DNA of 64,000 nucleotides from Candidatus Peribacteria bacterium (GCA_031261265.1 JAISKI010000046.1:1-64000); one strand, 5' to 3'. Counted from the first letter of the stretch, positions 1-9,690 are shown. The notes: generated by a model from the letters alone, not told the origin. Made by a program: numbers and translations.

Positions 1-118
1 GATATTTCCTTTAGTTCTTCACACGTATCATTGGGTGGCTATCTCAGCTCACTATTTGGAAGATAGCCTTTCACCTTGGAGACAACTTCTCACATATTTA
101 TTCTTTATACTTATTATC

Positions 119-1141
119 ATGGAAACAGATTCTTCTGGCTCAAATTTTCAAGACCTTATCAGAGAAAAAAGGTTCTTAGAAATCTCCAAAAACATTAACC
201 AATTTACAAATGAACAGAGAGAAGAACTCTTTACTACCTTAAAAAACTTTACAGAAGTTAATCACAATGAAATTACTCTTACGTTAATTGAACAAGGTAA
301 ATGACGAGAGGTTGTAGAACATTTGCAAAACTTTGCAGAAGTTAATCACAATGAAATTGCTCTTCAATTAGCTAGACATGGGGAAGCTGGCCTTATCGCA
401 GAAAAACTACATTATTTTAAGGGAAAATTAGATAATGAGGTTGCTCTTGCGATAAGTAATTGCACCTATTACTTTTGAAGAAACGATAGCAGCCACTGAC
501 GAGAAAGTATTATACGAAATATAGAAAAGTTTGAAGGAAGTCTAGATCAAAAGGTTGCGTTTAGTATGATAGAAACACAAGGTTCAGAATATGTAGCCAA
601 ATATTTAAAACATTTTACAGAAGTTAATCACAATGAAATTGCTCTTACCTTAATTCAAAAGTCTAAATGATGATACGTTGCAGAATATTTGCAAAACTTT
701 ATAGGGCTTGATCATAGAGAAATTGCTCTTATCCTAATTCAAAATTATAAATGATGAGCTGTAGCAAAATATTTGCAAAACTTCATTGGACTCGATCATA
801 GAGAAATTGCTCTTACCTTAATCAAAAAGGGTGACTGAGAATATGTTGCAGAATATTTGCAAAATTTCATTGGACTTGATCATAAAGAAATTGCTCTTGC
901 CCTAATTCAAAATTTTAAATGACAAGCTGTAGCTCAACACTTGAATAACTTTAGTATCGATCATAAAGAAATTGCTCTTGTCTTTATAAAAGAAGGTTGG
1001 TCAGATATTGTTATAAAATATATAGAGCACTTCATTGGACTAAATCAAGACATTTATCAGGAACTTATCAATAAAGGAAGTAGAAAAAGCGTTGAGACAT
1101 TAAAGAGACTCTTAGAGAAAAATCCAAAGTTATTTGATTAA
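119..1141 (+). CDS. Tandem 28-residue helical repeat protein (unknown function)
   Basis: A 340-residue protein when TGA is read as Gly; nine TGA codons (302, 476, 497, 668, 671, 752, 755, 836, 920) interrupt it in the standard code. The motif EIALTLIQ recurs every 84 bp (positions 269, 353, 635, 719, 803, 887), giving 28-residue units of the form VAEYLQNFIGLDHREIAL. Alternating amphipathic helices suggest an alpha-solenoid like HEAT or ARM repeats, so a binding or scaffold role is inferred. ATG 119 is chosen over GTG 35 because the sequence before it matches the leaders of the genes at 1432 and 13979. There is no signal peptide. Last codon TAA. The repeats are nearly identical, pointing to recent expansion. 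Confidence 0.8.
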
Positions 1142-1431
1142 GGTTTATAACAGAATAGAGGAAGTAGCCTTTTTGATTTTATTGAAGAGTTCATCCATAG
1201 TTGATAAATTTTAAAATATTTATTCACAACTTTATCAATATTTTTCACAGATTTATTTAGTATACTGATGGCGTCAAAATGAAAGAAGGTAAAATATTTA
1301 GGTAAGAGTCTCTGCGACGGACTGTATGAACTTCTATCTATAACCTTTGCTTCAAAGACACATAAAACAAAAGACAAACTTGAAACAAAAAACACAACAA
1401 AAAATCAATTTTATCCTTTATATCTATCATC

Positions 1432-1656
1432 ATGAGTTTATTCGGAAAATGCAAAGAAGGTTGCGGTAGAGAAGCTACAGGTTCTTACTACTGATGAACT
1501 GATGGCTATTGTAGCGAATGTAGGAATGCAATCAACGCTACATTACTAAAAGAGGAAAAAGATATTGAAGAAGAAGCTATCAATGCTATTGCAACTCATC
1601 TAAGTTGCAGTATTAAAGCTGCTACCTATATTCTCAACAGAATTAACAAAAAGTAA
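1432..1656 (+). CDS. Small Cys4 zinc-binding-like protein, 74 aa
   Basis: A short gene readable only with code 25, with two consecutive TGA codons giving a GG pair at residues 21-22. Cys7, Cys11, Cys27 and Cys30 (CxxxC and CxxC) look like a zinc-ribbon or treble-clef site. The C-terminal half is a predicted helix (INAIATHLSCSIKAATYIL). It has the same TTTATAYYTATYAYC-ATG leader as the genes at 119 and 13979, which decides the start. Function is unknown; a nucleic-acid-binding or small regulatory role is only a guess. Confidence 0.6.
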
Positions 1657-1948
1657 AAACACAACTTCCTTCGTAGGGAGTACTATGTTACTAGGTCTAG
1701 GACAGGCTCTTTGGATCTCTCAGAGTTTCACTCCTCATCACTTATCAGTGAATGACCTGAGACACAGTACTCCTTATGGAGCACCTCTCTGAACAGGAAA
1801 GCACTACGTGCAAGTACTCCCCATAACGTAACATCTGATAGAGCTTGACGAGGCAGGGGACAGATAAGTAAGAGATGACAGCGGGAAAGACAGCAAAAAT
1901 CAGACCTGGGATTGCAATCAAATTCCTGACCCAGCAGGTAATAAAATT
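1657..1948 (+). other. Gene-free stretch with inverted repeats upstream of the GC-rich gene
   Basis: No convincing gene. GGGAGTACT near 1676 is complementary to AGTACTCCC near 1812. Close to the downstream start, ACCTG/CAGGT and CTGGG/CCCAG pairs could fold between about 1900 and 1940. A 48-codon frame (1685-1831, one TGA) exists but has no recognisable similarity. The stretch is purine-rich and richer in G+C than its neighbours. It could be a structured 5' leader or the edge of a transferred segment. Confidence 0.35.
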
Positions 1949-2770
1949 ATGAACAAAAACAAAAAAAATTTAGTCGTTTTCTTAGGTGGTGCTGATGCTG
2001 AGATGTCTGCAATCCGTGAGGTATTGCAACAAACAGGCATTGAGTTCGTTGATAATCAACTTGGTTGGGGAGCAAAAATCTCCGACTATAGCGATAGAAT
2101 CAAGGAAGCTCTATCTAGCAACCGTGAGGTTGTGACAATAGAGTTGATCAACGACATCAACCTGAAAGGGTTGGTTGAAATTGACCACCACGGCGAACGT
2201 TCTACCGAACCTGCGTCCATCTTGCAGGTATTGAAACTGATCGGCATTGAGCCGACTCGCCGTCAACAGTTGATCGCGGCCAACGACAGTGGCTACATTC
2301 CGGCAATGTTGGCACTTGGTGCTACACCGGAAGAAGTTGCTGAAATTCGTTTACTAGATAGGTCCGCTCAGGGCATTACCTCCGAGATGGAGGCAGAAGC
2401 TGAGCGAGCTATCGCTAATACTGAGACAATCAACGGCATCACCGTGATCCGTATGTCACACTCAAAGTGTGCCACGGTATCGGACCGTCTGTTCGACCCA
2501 TCCAAGCCCCAAAATTTGCTGATCCTGTCGGGAGACGGGGAAAGTAATTATTATGGCAACGGCTTATTGTGCCAGTTGTTGAAGGGAGAAAAAACGGGTA
2601 CTGCTCCCGCCCCTTGGGACGCTAGTCAAACCATTGAGACCTTCTCCAACTTCGGGGGATGGAACGGTGGGGCTGGTCTTGGTGACCCGGAAAGCTATGG
2701 CTTCTGGGGAGGCTACGGCGACCAAGAGGCAATAAAAAGCTTCATTGTTGATTACTTTGCTGAGAAGTAA
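1949..2770 (+). CDS. DHH-motif protein, probable recent transfer
   Basis: A 273-residue protein containing IDHHGERS at residues 78-85 and AANDSGYIPA further on. This resembles the Asp-His-His metal-binding core of DHH phosphoesterases, but the family is not confidently recognised. Base and codon use differ sharply from the neighbours: many CTG, GCG, CGC and GGC codons, high G+C, and no TGA among more than twenty Gly codons. The leader lacks the pyrimidine-rich or A-rich pattern common here. These features suggest acquisition from a standard-code bacterium. It ends TAA, just before a bidirectional hairpin. A cytosolic hydrolase is the best guess. Confidence 0.65.
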   Translation: MNKNKKNLVVFLGGADAEMSAIREVLQQTGIEFVDNQLGWGAKISDYSDRIKEALSSNREVVTIELINDINLKGLVEIDHHGERSTEPASILQVLKLIGIEPTRRQQLIAANDSGYIPAMLALGATPEEVAEIRLLDRSAQGITSEMEAEAERAIANTETINGITVIRMSHSKCATVSDRLFDPSKPQNLLILSGDGESNYYGNGLLCQLLKGEKTGTAPAPWDASQTIETFSNFGGWNGGAGLGDPESYGFWGGYGDQEAIKSFIVDYFAEK

Positions 2771-2895
2771 GGGAGATCAAAAATGAAAGTATCCTAGATA
2801 AAGTCTAGGTAGCGAGGTATTCCTCGCCGTGCATAACGTTGTCCATACAGCTTACGAGAAGAGCGAATGGTCATCTATTCTGAAATCTCAGAATG

Positions 2896-2927
2896 AAAAT
2901 CTACTGGAGTATTTCCCAGTAGATTTT
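2896..2927. terminator. Bidirectional hairpin terminator
   Basis: ATCTACTGG (2899-2907) pairs with CCAGTAGAT (2916-2924), flanked by A3 and T5, between the convergent genes at 1949 and 2931. Confidence 0.75.
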
Positions 2928-2930
2928 TCG

Positions 2931-3275
2931 TTACTCACTTTCATACTCCACCTCTAATTCAATCTTCTCTGGCACTAATGCCTTGGGCACAATGATCTGA
3001 AGCGTATTATCCAGTGTCAATTTGCTGTGAATTTTATCGAAATACACCTGAGGAGGGATATCTATAATCAATTCAATCGGTCCTCGATAACACTCTTCTT
3101 GAACAGGTAAACAGGATGATTTTAATTTTGGTTTTTCTCTGACTCCTTTGATCAGAATTCTGTAATCTGCTATTTTTACCTCTACGCTCTCCTTTTTTAC
3201 ACTTCCCAATGGCAAGATAATCACCACTTCTTGGGGAGATTCGTAGATATCATAGGGAATATTAGGAGTTTGCAT
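2931..3275 (-). CDS. Small heat-shock protein (Hsp20/alpha-crystallin family)
   Basis: 114 residues with an alpha-crystallin-type beta-sandwich pattern: YDIYESPQEVVIILPLG, VEVKIADYRILIKG, GPIELIIDIPPQV and the closing LTLDNTLQIIVPK strand. The family consists of ATP-independent holdase chaperones in the cytosol. It is short, like other minimal Hsp20 proteins. No TGA codons. It shares a terminator region with the upstream convergent gene and lies 29 bp downstream of the lipoprotein gene on the same strand, so the two may be co-transcribed. An A-rich leader precedes ATG and there is no Shine-Dalgarno sequence. Confidence 0.75.
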   Translation of the reverse strand: MQTPNIPYDIYESPQEVVIILPLGSVKKESVEVKIADYRILIKGVREKPKLKSSCLPVQEECYRGPIELIIDIPPQVYFDKIHSKLTLDNTLQIIVPKALVPEKIELEVEYESE

Positions 3276-3304
3276 GGAAGGGGAAATACTAGAAAATAAA
3301 GGGA

Positions 3305-3802
3305 CTAGTCTTTTAATTCATATCCATATTTATCCGCGAATGCCTGTTGAGTGGCTTCACTAATATCATAAGCATCAGAAAGCTGTTCCTCGACAGCATC
3401 AATTTCCGCCCAAAGAGCATCTTCGATAGCTTGCTGTTCATCCGTAAATTCATCATACTCCCAAAGAGCGATTACTTCACCAATTTTTTGAAGATAAACA
3501 AGCTCCAATTGTAATTCTGTATCAAATGCATCTCTGAGATCACTGTCTCCATCATAAGCATCCATTGCGGCAAGATCAGCTTCAGACTGAGTACAGGTAG
3601 CCAAGGCAACTTCATACAAGGTTTTTACTTGACCATAATTTTCCTGATCTCGAGCTTCCATCATTTCGCTTTCTGCATTATAGCAGACATCTTGAAGGTT
3701 CACCAGTTTGTCGTTGTAATCTACCACACTTACACCACACCCAGCGAGAGCGAAGAGAGCGAGAGTCGCAGTACCCAAAGAGAGAAGTTTTTTCATACGC
3801 AT
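3305..3802 (-). CDS. Predicted lipoprotein, acidic helical
   Basis: 165 residues. The N-terminus is a lipoprotein signal peptide (MRMKKLLSLGTATLALFALAGC) with LAGC as lipobox, so Cys22 is the likely lipidation site. The mature part is strongly acidic and predicted helical, with no recognised domain. No TGA codons. Divergent from the SbcC-like gene. A role at the cell surface is inferred from the signal alone. Confidence 0.7.
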   Translation of the reverse strand: MRMKKLLSLGTATLALFALAGCGVSVVDYNDKLVNLQDVCYNAESEMMEARDQENYGQVKTLYEVALATCTQSEADLAAMDAYDGDSDLRDAFDTELQLELVYLQKIGEVIALWEYDEFTDEQQAIEDALWAEIDAVEEQLSDAYDISEATQQAFADKYGYELKD

Positions 3803-3912
3803 AAAAGAATAGAGAATAAAAATACATTTTTAGAGTGTTTCTGTACTGAGATATAAGGATTCAACCTAGAAAGTCAAATAAAAGTGCATCTTATTTTTCC
3901 TCTATCAAACAA

Positions 3913-3940
3913 TTGAAAAGCAAAGGGAGATTTGTATATT
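3913..3940 (+). promoter_or_regulatory. Sigma70-type promoter of the SbcC-like gene, likely leaderless
   Basis: TTGAAA (3913-3918), 16-bp spacer, TATATT (3935-3940). The ATG at 3947 lies only 6 nt after the -10 box, so transcription would begin at or next to the start codon. Confidence 0.55.
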
Positions 3941-3946
3941 TGCGGT

Positions 3947-6535
3947 ATGATCAATCTTCATGCTATCTACTATCGTAATATCTGACCCTTTGAAGGAAAA
4001 GACTGTTCTCTCATTTTTGATCAAGGGAAATTTCTCATTAAGGCACCCATTGGGAGTGGAAAGAGCTTCCTTTTTTTCGATGGACCCAGTTATGCCCTCT
4101 ATAGAACAGCGAATAGAAACATGCTCAATATCCATAGTAAAGAAGGAGAAATAAGTCTGATTTTTTCTGAAGGGGAAAATTACTATCTCGTAAGAAGATC
4201 CCTCAAACCTGGGAAAAGCAAAGATAGCTGTAGTAGTCAGCTTTTCACCATCAGTTTTCAAGGCAACGACATTTTAAAAACATTAAAAAATCCTATTTTT
4301 TATCCCCCTACTAGGGGGGAACCGAACGAAGTGAGCGGGGGGCTATTGAATAGTGGAGAAGCTGACGGAGGGTTTCAAGACGAGGTTCTCCTCCGACATA
4401 TTAACATCGTCCAAACCCTTTTCAGCAATCCCGACATCTTCCACCTTGAAGAGATCGTCCTCAAAAACGAAACCGACCTCCAACAACAACTTGATCAACT
4501 CCTCCCTCCAAAATCCGTCTTCCTCTCTACAATGTTTTTGCTTCAAGACGCAGAAAATATTTTTGAAATGCAACCAGCAGACAGACTCACGGTACTCAAA
4601 AATGTCTTCGGATTACTGGGAATCGATGAAGCGAAAGAACAGGTTCAAGATAAAAAAAGGGAACTTTCCTATAAACTCAAAGCCCTCCAAGACCAGTCCC
4701 AACAAGACAACAAATTGAGAAAATGGCTGAAAGATCTCCGCGAGAACTACTCAACATTGGTGGCTTCCCCCTATTGAGGGGGAATGTCCGAAGGACAAGG
4801 GGGTTTAGAACAAATCTCCACTTTTTTCACTGAACTCGAGCCTTTCCTCGACCAACTCACCCTCAACGACTTCACCCTCAACGGGCTAGATAGTCAGATT
4901 TTTATAAACCAACAAGTGGAACTCCAAGAAAAAGAAAAATCCCTCCTCGCTCTTCAAACCAGCAAAGAACACCTCACCAAACAAATCACCGACCACCAAA
5001 CCCAAATCCAAAAACGAAACAACGAACACACCAAACTGCAATCAGAAGTATCCCTTTTAGAACAAAAAATCGCCCGCATTGATACCAATCAAATTGAAAA
5101 ATTAAAGAAAGAAAAAGCTGACCTCTACCACCAGCAAGAACAATTAGAAACAAATATCCCCACAGAAAAAATAGAAAAATTCCTTATTTTGTTCCCCCTG
5201 CTAGGGGGGAGAGAGGAGGACGAGCCAAGAGTAGGACGACGGAAGGGGGGCTATCAACAGGGAGGGGTTGCCAATATCTACGCCCTTATCCAAACCCTCA
5301 AACAACACTGAAAAGACCTCGCGAATGAGGTCCAACAAGCCGAACTTCAACTCAAAAATCTCGAACTGGAAGAAAAGAACCAGCAAATCAAACTTGACCA
5401 ACTAGCACAGGCAAAAAAAAGGCTGGAAGCCTTTGAAGGAACGATTGAAGAACAATCCACCTTCTCCTGTGAAAAAATCGGTACCAACTGCCCATTCATC
5501 AAAATCATCAACAAACAACATTTCGACCAATTAGAAAAACAGAAAGTTAGTCTGAAACAAGAAATTGAACAGATAGAGAGAACAGTAGTAGCGTTTCCCC
5601 TTGAGAAGGGGGAGGGAGGAGGACGAGCCAAGAGTAGGACGACGGAAGGGGGTTTGCTAACAGAAGCGATAAAACAGCAGATAGACCAGATCAAAAACTT
5701 TCTCACCGATATCGACTACAAATCCCGAGAAGAAAAATACACCGCCAAAGAAACCCTCCAAAAACAAATCCACGACAAAGACCAAACCATAATGAAACTT
5801 GAAACTGAAACCCAGAAACTCCAAGACTACCAGAATCAAAAAACAGCTTTTCAAACCTCTCTGGAAAATCTAAATAAACAAATCACTACTGCCCAACAGC
5901 AGAATGAACAACTACAAGAACAGATACAACAACTCGAAACCCAGCTGAACGAACAACACCCCGAACAGCTCAAAACTCAACTCCACACCTTGGCTAACAT
6001 TCTGCAACTCATTCACGACATCGAGCAACTCATTGCTGACGCTACTGAGAATAAGAATCTGGTGAAAGCTCTGCAACAACAAGAAAAGCTCCTGACTAAT
6101 CTCTATGCCATTCTGAGTAAAGAACTCCTCCTCTTCGCACTCGAGGAATATTTGCCCGTTTTAAGTGAAATTATCAATTCGTACCTCATTCAAGTGGTGG
6201 ACTACCAAATCGCCATGAAAATCACAGAAACCGCAGAAAAGCTTGAACTGGAAGCGAAAATTTATGATGAGAAAGGAGAGAGAGAAGTAAAAAGCCTGAG
6301 CTGAGGACAAAGAACTATTTTGAAACTCGTCCGAATGCTTGCGATCTCGTCTTACCTCCAGACTCCTCTCCTCTTTTTGGATGAGACCATCAATAATCTC
6401 GACACAGAAACCGTAAGTAAAGTCAGTGAAATGATTACCAACTTTGTGAAACAAAGGACGATGAAATTTTATACCGTCACCCATAATACAGAAATTCAAG
6501 AAATGGGGATTTGGGATCAGATCGTGGAAATTTAG
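3947..6535 (+). CDS. sbcC: SbcC/Rad50-like SMC-family ATPase
   Basis: 862 residues read through several TGA codons. Walker A is APIGSGKS at residues 33-40. Long Gln/Glu/Lys-rich coiled coils flank a possible zinc hook with Cys508 and Cys515 (C-x6-C rather than the usual CxxC). The ABC signature LSGGQ is at 784-788 with TGA as its first Gly. Walker B LLFLDE ends at Asp812-Glu813, followed by the D-loop NNLD and a THN switch. The family acts with SbcD nuclease in processing DNA ends; no sbcD is nearby. Four GC-rich palindromic elements lie in frame inside the coil-coding regions. The stop TAG is followed at once by the nucleotidase gene. The start is set by the promoter and the conserved N-terminal strand. 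Confidence 0.85.
4302..4344 (+). repeat. Palindromic element 1, translated in frame
   Basis: CCCCCTACTAGGGGGG core followed by a second G-run (GTGAGCGGGGGG). It lies inside the SbcC-like gene and keeps the frame (YPPTRGEPNEVSGGL). Confidence 0.7.
4765..4804 (+). repeat. Palindromic element 2, translated in frame
   Basis: TTCCCCCTATTGAGGGGGAA followed by TGTCCGAAGGACA, itself a small palindrome, and GGGGG. It contains an in-frame TGA that is tolerated only because TGA encodes Gly. Confidence 0.7.
5191..5250 (+). repeat. Palindromic element 3, translated in frame
   Basis: CCCCCTGCTAGGGGGG core, then GAGGAGGACGAGCCAAGAG and GACGACGGAAGGGGGG. Its tail is nearly identical to that of element 4 at 5594, showing they belong to one family. 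Confidence 0.75.
5594..5654 (+). repeat. Palindromic element 4, translated in frame
   Basis: TTTCCCCTTGAGAAGGGGGA core, then the same GGACGAGCCAAGAGTAGGAC tail as element 3 and GACGGAAGGGGGTT. Confidence 0.75.
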
Positions 6536-6536
6536 T

Positions 6537-7484
6537 GTGATGAATAATGACTATTTTATTTCTTTCGAAAAGAGTATGCAAGCTATAATGAAAGATCCAA
6601 ACCGTGTAGATAAGCTTATCTCTACCATTATGCAGGCTGGAGCGGAAGAGCTCGTAGTAATTGCCGATTTTGATAAAACGTTAACACACTGGAAAAATAA
6701 TGGGAAGCCCACTTCTTCTCTACTTTCTCTCCTCAGGGATGGAAAGCATTTGACTCCAGAGTATCCAGAAAAAGCACAAGCTCTCTTTGAGCAGTACCAC
6801 CCTTTTGAAATAGATACCTCTCTCCCCTGGGAGGAAAGAGTCCAGCTCATGGAAGAATGGTGGAATGGGCATCATCAGCTTCTCATTCAATGCGGACTGA
6901 ATATCTCAGATTTGAAAGACATTGTCCAGAGCAGAGTATTGCAGGAAAGAGAGGGGGTAAAAGCATTTTTGAAACTGTTGAACGACCTCCAAGTACCTCT
7001 TTTGATTTTCTCTGCTAGCGGTTGTGGGGAGCTTATCCCTCTGTTTATTGAGGCGTTAGAAAGTAATTACTCCAATATTAAGTATCTCATTAACCATTTT
7101 CAGCGGGACGATCAGGGAAATGCTATCTCAGCACTGAAACCTGTTATTCATGCTCTGAATAAATCAGAAATTATCAAAACGACCCTTCAACAATCCGACT
7201 CCATCTTTAATAAAAGGAAGAATATCATTCTCTTGGGAGATATGTTGGGGGATTTAGGAATGGTGGAAGGAGTCTCCTATGATCATCTCCTCACGATCGG
7301 ATTTTTTAACGGAGAGACCAATAGCAATAAAGCTGATTATTTGGACGCCTTTGATATCGTATTGGAGGGAGATGGAGATTTTGAAGCTGTGAATGAATTA
7401 TTTCAAGGGCTAGTGCATCCAAAAAGTGAATTAAAAAGCCTACCAAATAAATTTTTAGTAGGCTCCCAGAAACGGGATAGTTAA
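6537..7484 (+). CDS. HAD-superfamily 5'-nucleotidase (UMPH-1-like)
   Basis: 315 residues. HAD motif I is VVIADFDKTLTHW near residue 40, with Asp nucleophile and Asp general acid. Motif II is FSASGCGELIP, and motif III/IV is ILLGDMLGDLGMVEG. The extended cap and overall order match the pyrimidine 5'-nucleotidase (UMPH-1/NT5C3) family, which dephosphorylates pyrimidine nucleoside monophosphates. It starts one base after the SbcC-like stop (GTG 6537 or ATG 6540), so the two are co-transcribed. No TGA codons. The end overlaps by 4 bp the convergent gene at 7481, and a GCCTAC/GTAGGC hairpin (about 7437-7463) lies inside its 3' end. Confidence 0.75.
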   Translation: MMNNDYFISFEKSMQAIMKDPNRVDKLISTIMQAGAEELVVIADFDKTLTHWKNNGKPTSSLLSLLRDGKHLTPEYPEKAQALFEQYHPFEIDTSLPWEERVQLMEEWWNGHHQLLIQCGLNISDLKDIVQSRVLQEREGVKAFLKLLNDLQVPLLIFSASGCGELIPLFIEALESNYSNIKYLINHFQRDDQGNAISALKPVIHALNKSEIIKTTLQQSDSIFNKRKNIILLGDMLGDLGMVEGVSYDHLLTIGFFNGETNSNKADYLDAFDIVLEGDGDFEAVNELFQGLVHPKSELKSLPNKFLVGSQKRDS

Positions 7485-7984
7485 GAATGCGATGGAGCTC
7501 CGAAAAGGTCACCATTCCCTTCGAGGGGACGAAGTGAAGGAGCTTTAGGACAACTCTTTAGAAAATTTTTCGATAAAGCAAACGTAGGGATTAAGTGATT
7601 TTCTCCGTCACTACAGAAGAAGTTCCCAATACCAGGATCATTGGTCCATTCTACGAGCCCTATCACTTCGTAAGGAGCGAATCCTTCCAAAATTTCTCCA
7701 CTGAAACCATTGTAAGTAAAATTACTCACTTTTCGGCTTTCCTTCAACTCATTTCTTACTTTTTTTGTGTACCAATCACAGTATCCGTATACGGATTTTT
7801 CGATTTTCCATAGGGATAGAAACATGATTAGACATAAGACAACCCCAACTAACACAGCGACCCATACACTTACCAAACCAGCGATAGCAACTAAGATAAG
7901 GTCTCTTAGACTGAGTAATACAATAGCTACAATAAGCATTCGCAGGAAAGGGGATGTTCCCCAGATTTTTTTAATTCTTTTCAT
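7481..7984 (-). CDS. Predicted membrane protein, two TM helices
   Basis: 167 residues. Two adjacent hydrophobic segments at about residues 15-37 and 38-58 (LILVAIAGLVSVWVAVLVGV and onward) are followed by a soluble C-terminal domain with no family recognised. No TGA codons. It has one of the clearest promoters in the window (8015-8043). The 3' end overlaps the convergent nucleotidase gene by 4 bp. Function unknown. Confidence 0.65.
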   Translation of the reverse strand: MKRIKKIWGTSPFLRMLIVAIVLLSLRDLILVAIAGLVSVWVAVLVGVVLCLIMFLSLWKIEKSVYGYCDWYTKKVRNELKESRKVSNFTYNGFSGEILEGFAPYEVIGLVEWTNDPGIGNFFCSDGENHLIPTFALSKNFLKSCPKAPSLRPLEGNGDLFGAPSHS

Positions 7985-8014
7985 GATTATTTATTTTATT
8001 TGTTTTACATGATT

Positions 8015-8043
8015 AGTATATGGATATATATATCAAAAGTCAA
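8015..8043 (-). promoter_or_regulatory. Promoter with GATATATATATC spacer
   Basis: On the minus strand TTGACT, 17 bp, TATACT. The spacer holds the perfect palindrome GATATATATATC, also seen or nearly so in the promoters at 11658, 32588 and 62103. Confidence 0.75.
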
Positions 8044-8049
8044 GTGAAT

Positions 8050-9534
8050 TTAATACACAATATATTTATCATCATGTCCCGTATAATAACTTTTGATCTT
8101 TAGTACATCCCCTTTTCTGACCCCCGCCTGCTCGAAGAGATCAATATATCCTTTTTGATGAATCTGTTTTCGAAATCGAAGCTCAGCTTCTTCATTACCT
8201 CGGGGGGTAATAAAAACGAGTCTACAAATTTCAGGATTTTGAACCAAGTAAACATTCACATATTTGGCAGTCACTTCATCCAAATAATCGTTATCCACCA
8301 ATCGCGGTTTTTCTGTTTCGGTGATTTCCGTGATCATTTCCTCCTCTTCGGTTTCTAAGAGGATCTGCACAGGCTCAATGTCTGGCAAGGTCATTACAGG
8401 AGTCTTTTTGAGGATTTCTGCGAGTCCACGCGTTCGCTCACCCAATCCATAGTAGGTACCAGCTGAGGTGACGAACGTATTTATTCTGATCAAGGCTTCA
8501 GAAAGCTGATCAAATCCGTTGTCATTGAGGTAAATAGAAAATCTCTCTACCAATTGCTTTTGATATTCTGTGATAAGTTCCTCATCGTTGATGAGGTCAT
8601 ATTTATTGAGAACAAAGATCACTCTTTTGGAAAGGACTACTTCGTCATCGACCGTCACTTGGAAGGTGATCAGATTTTCTTCCTGTTTGAAACTGAAAGC
8701 ATAGTCCTCCACTCCCACTAAAAATTTATCTTCGATATAATACATAATTTCATCAAAAAGATTAATGGTTTCTTGGATCCCTTCGTCATACCTCGACATA
8801 TCCATGATCATCGCAAAAATTCTCGATTTGAGGACATGACGGAGAAACTCGTTTCCGAGCCCTTTTCCATCAGCAGCACCTTTAATCAGTCCAGGGATAT
8901 CGACCATATTATACCTATACTCCCCTACAGAAATTGACCCCAAATTGGGAATCAACGTGGTAAAAGGATAATCAGCAACTTTGGCCTTGGTGGAAGCTAC
9001 ACAGTTGATGAGAGAGGATTTCCCAACACTAGGATTTCCAATGAGTCCCACATCTCCCAAAAGCTGAAGCTCTAGCACCAGCTCGATTTTCTGTCAAGGT
9101 TCCCCTAGGAGGAAGAAATCGGGATATTGATTGATCGCATCTTTGAAGTGGATATTTCCTTTTCCTCCTGTACCACCAGATAAGGCAGTCCATTCTTCAC
9201 CGTCTTGGGTAAAATGGTGGAGGATTTTTCAGGTTTCTGCATCTTTGATGAGGGTTTCTACAGGGACTGTCAGAAAAAAATCATCAGCATTTGCTCCATA
9301 TTGATCTTTTGTCCTCCCATCTTCACCGTTTTTGGCCCTAAAATTCTTTTTGTACTTGTATTCTAAGAGGGTATTTTCGTCTTTGGTTGCTTTGAAAATG
9401 ATAGCACCGCCATCTCCTCCATCTCCTCCATTGGGACCTCCATGAGGGATATTGGGAGCTCTTCTACCGCTGGCGATTCCATTTCCTCCTTTTCAAGATT
9501 CGACGGTGATACGAACTTCATCGTAAAATTGCAT
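8050..9534 (-). CDS. obg: GTPase Obg/CgtA
   Basis: 494 residues. The glycine-rich Obg fold starts MQFYDEVRITVESGKGGNG and is followed by the G domain: G1 GNPSVGKS, a G3 DIPG motif and NKYD as G4. A C-terminal OCT-like domain ends in HDDKYIVY. Obg is a ribosome-associated GTPase acting in 50S assembly and stress control. Three TGA codons fall at conserved Gly, including the one in GEPGQ. The start is set by the canonical N-terminus, which a standard-code reading would lose. Nearest neighbours are a transposable element upstream and a membrane protein downstream, so it appears monocistronic. Confidence 0.95.
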
Positions 9535-9690
9535 CTACTGCTCTGCTAATAAATAAAAAATCTGAATATTATTCTGCCGTTGTGGTAAGATTGTATGCTC
9601 GCAAGGACAGACTGCCTTCAGTATATGGAAAGGATTGAGATATGCAAGGGCGTATAGAAAAAGCTTGTACCAGTAGAGTTAAAATGACAG

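Noticed and set aside
1..118. Open frame continuing upstream of ATG 119 to the window edge
   Set aside because: No stop is met, but the shared leader motif before ATG 119 and lack of repeat pattern upstream favour a start at 119.
1685..1831. 48-codon frame with one TGA upstream of the DHH gene
   Set aside because: No similarity, no leader signal, and it overlaps inverted repeats; kept only as a remark in the gene-free stretch.
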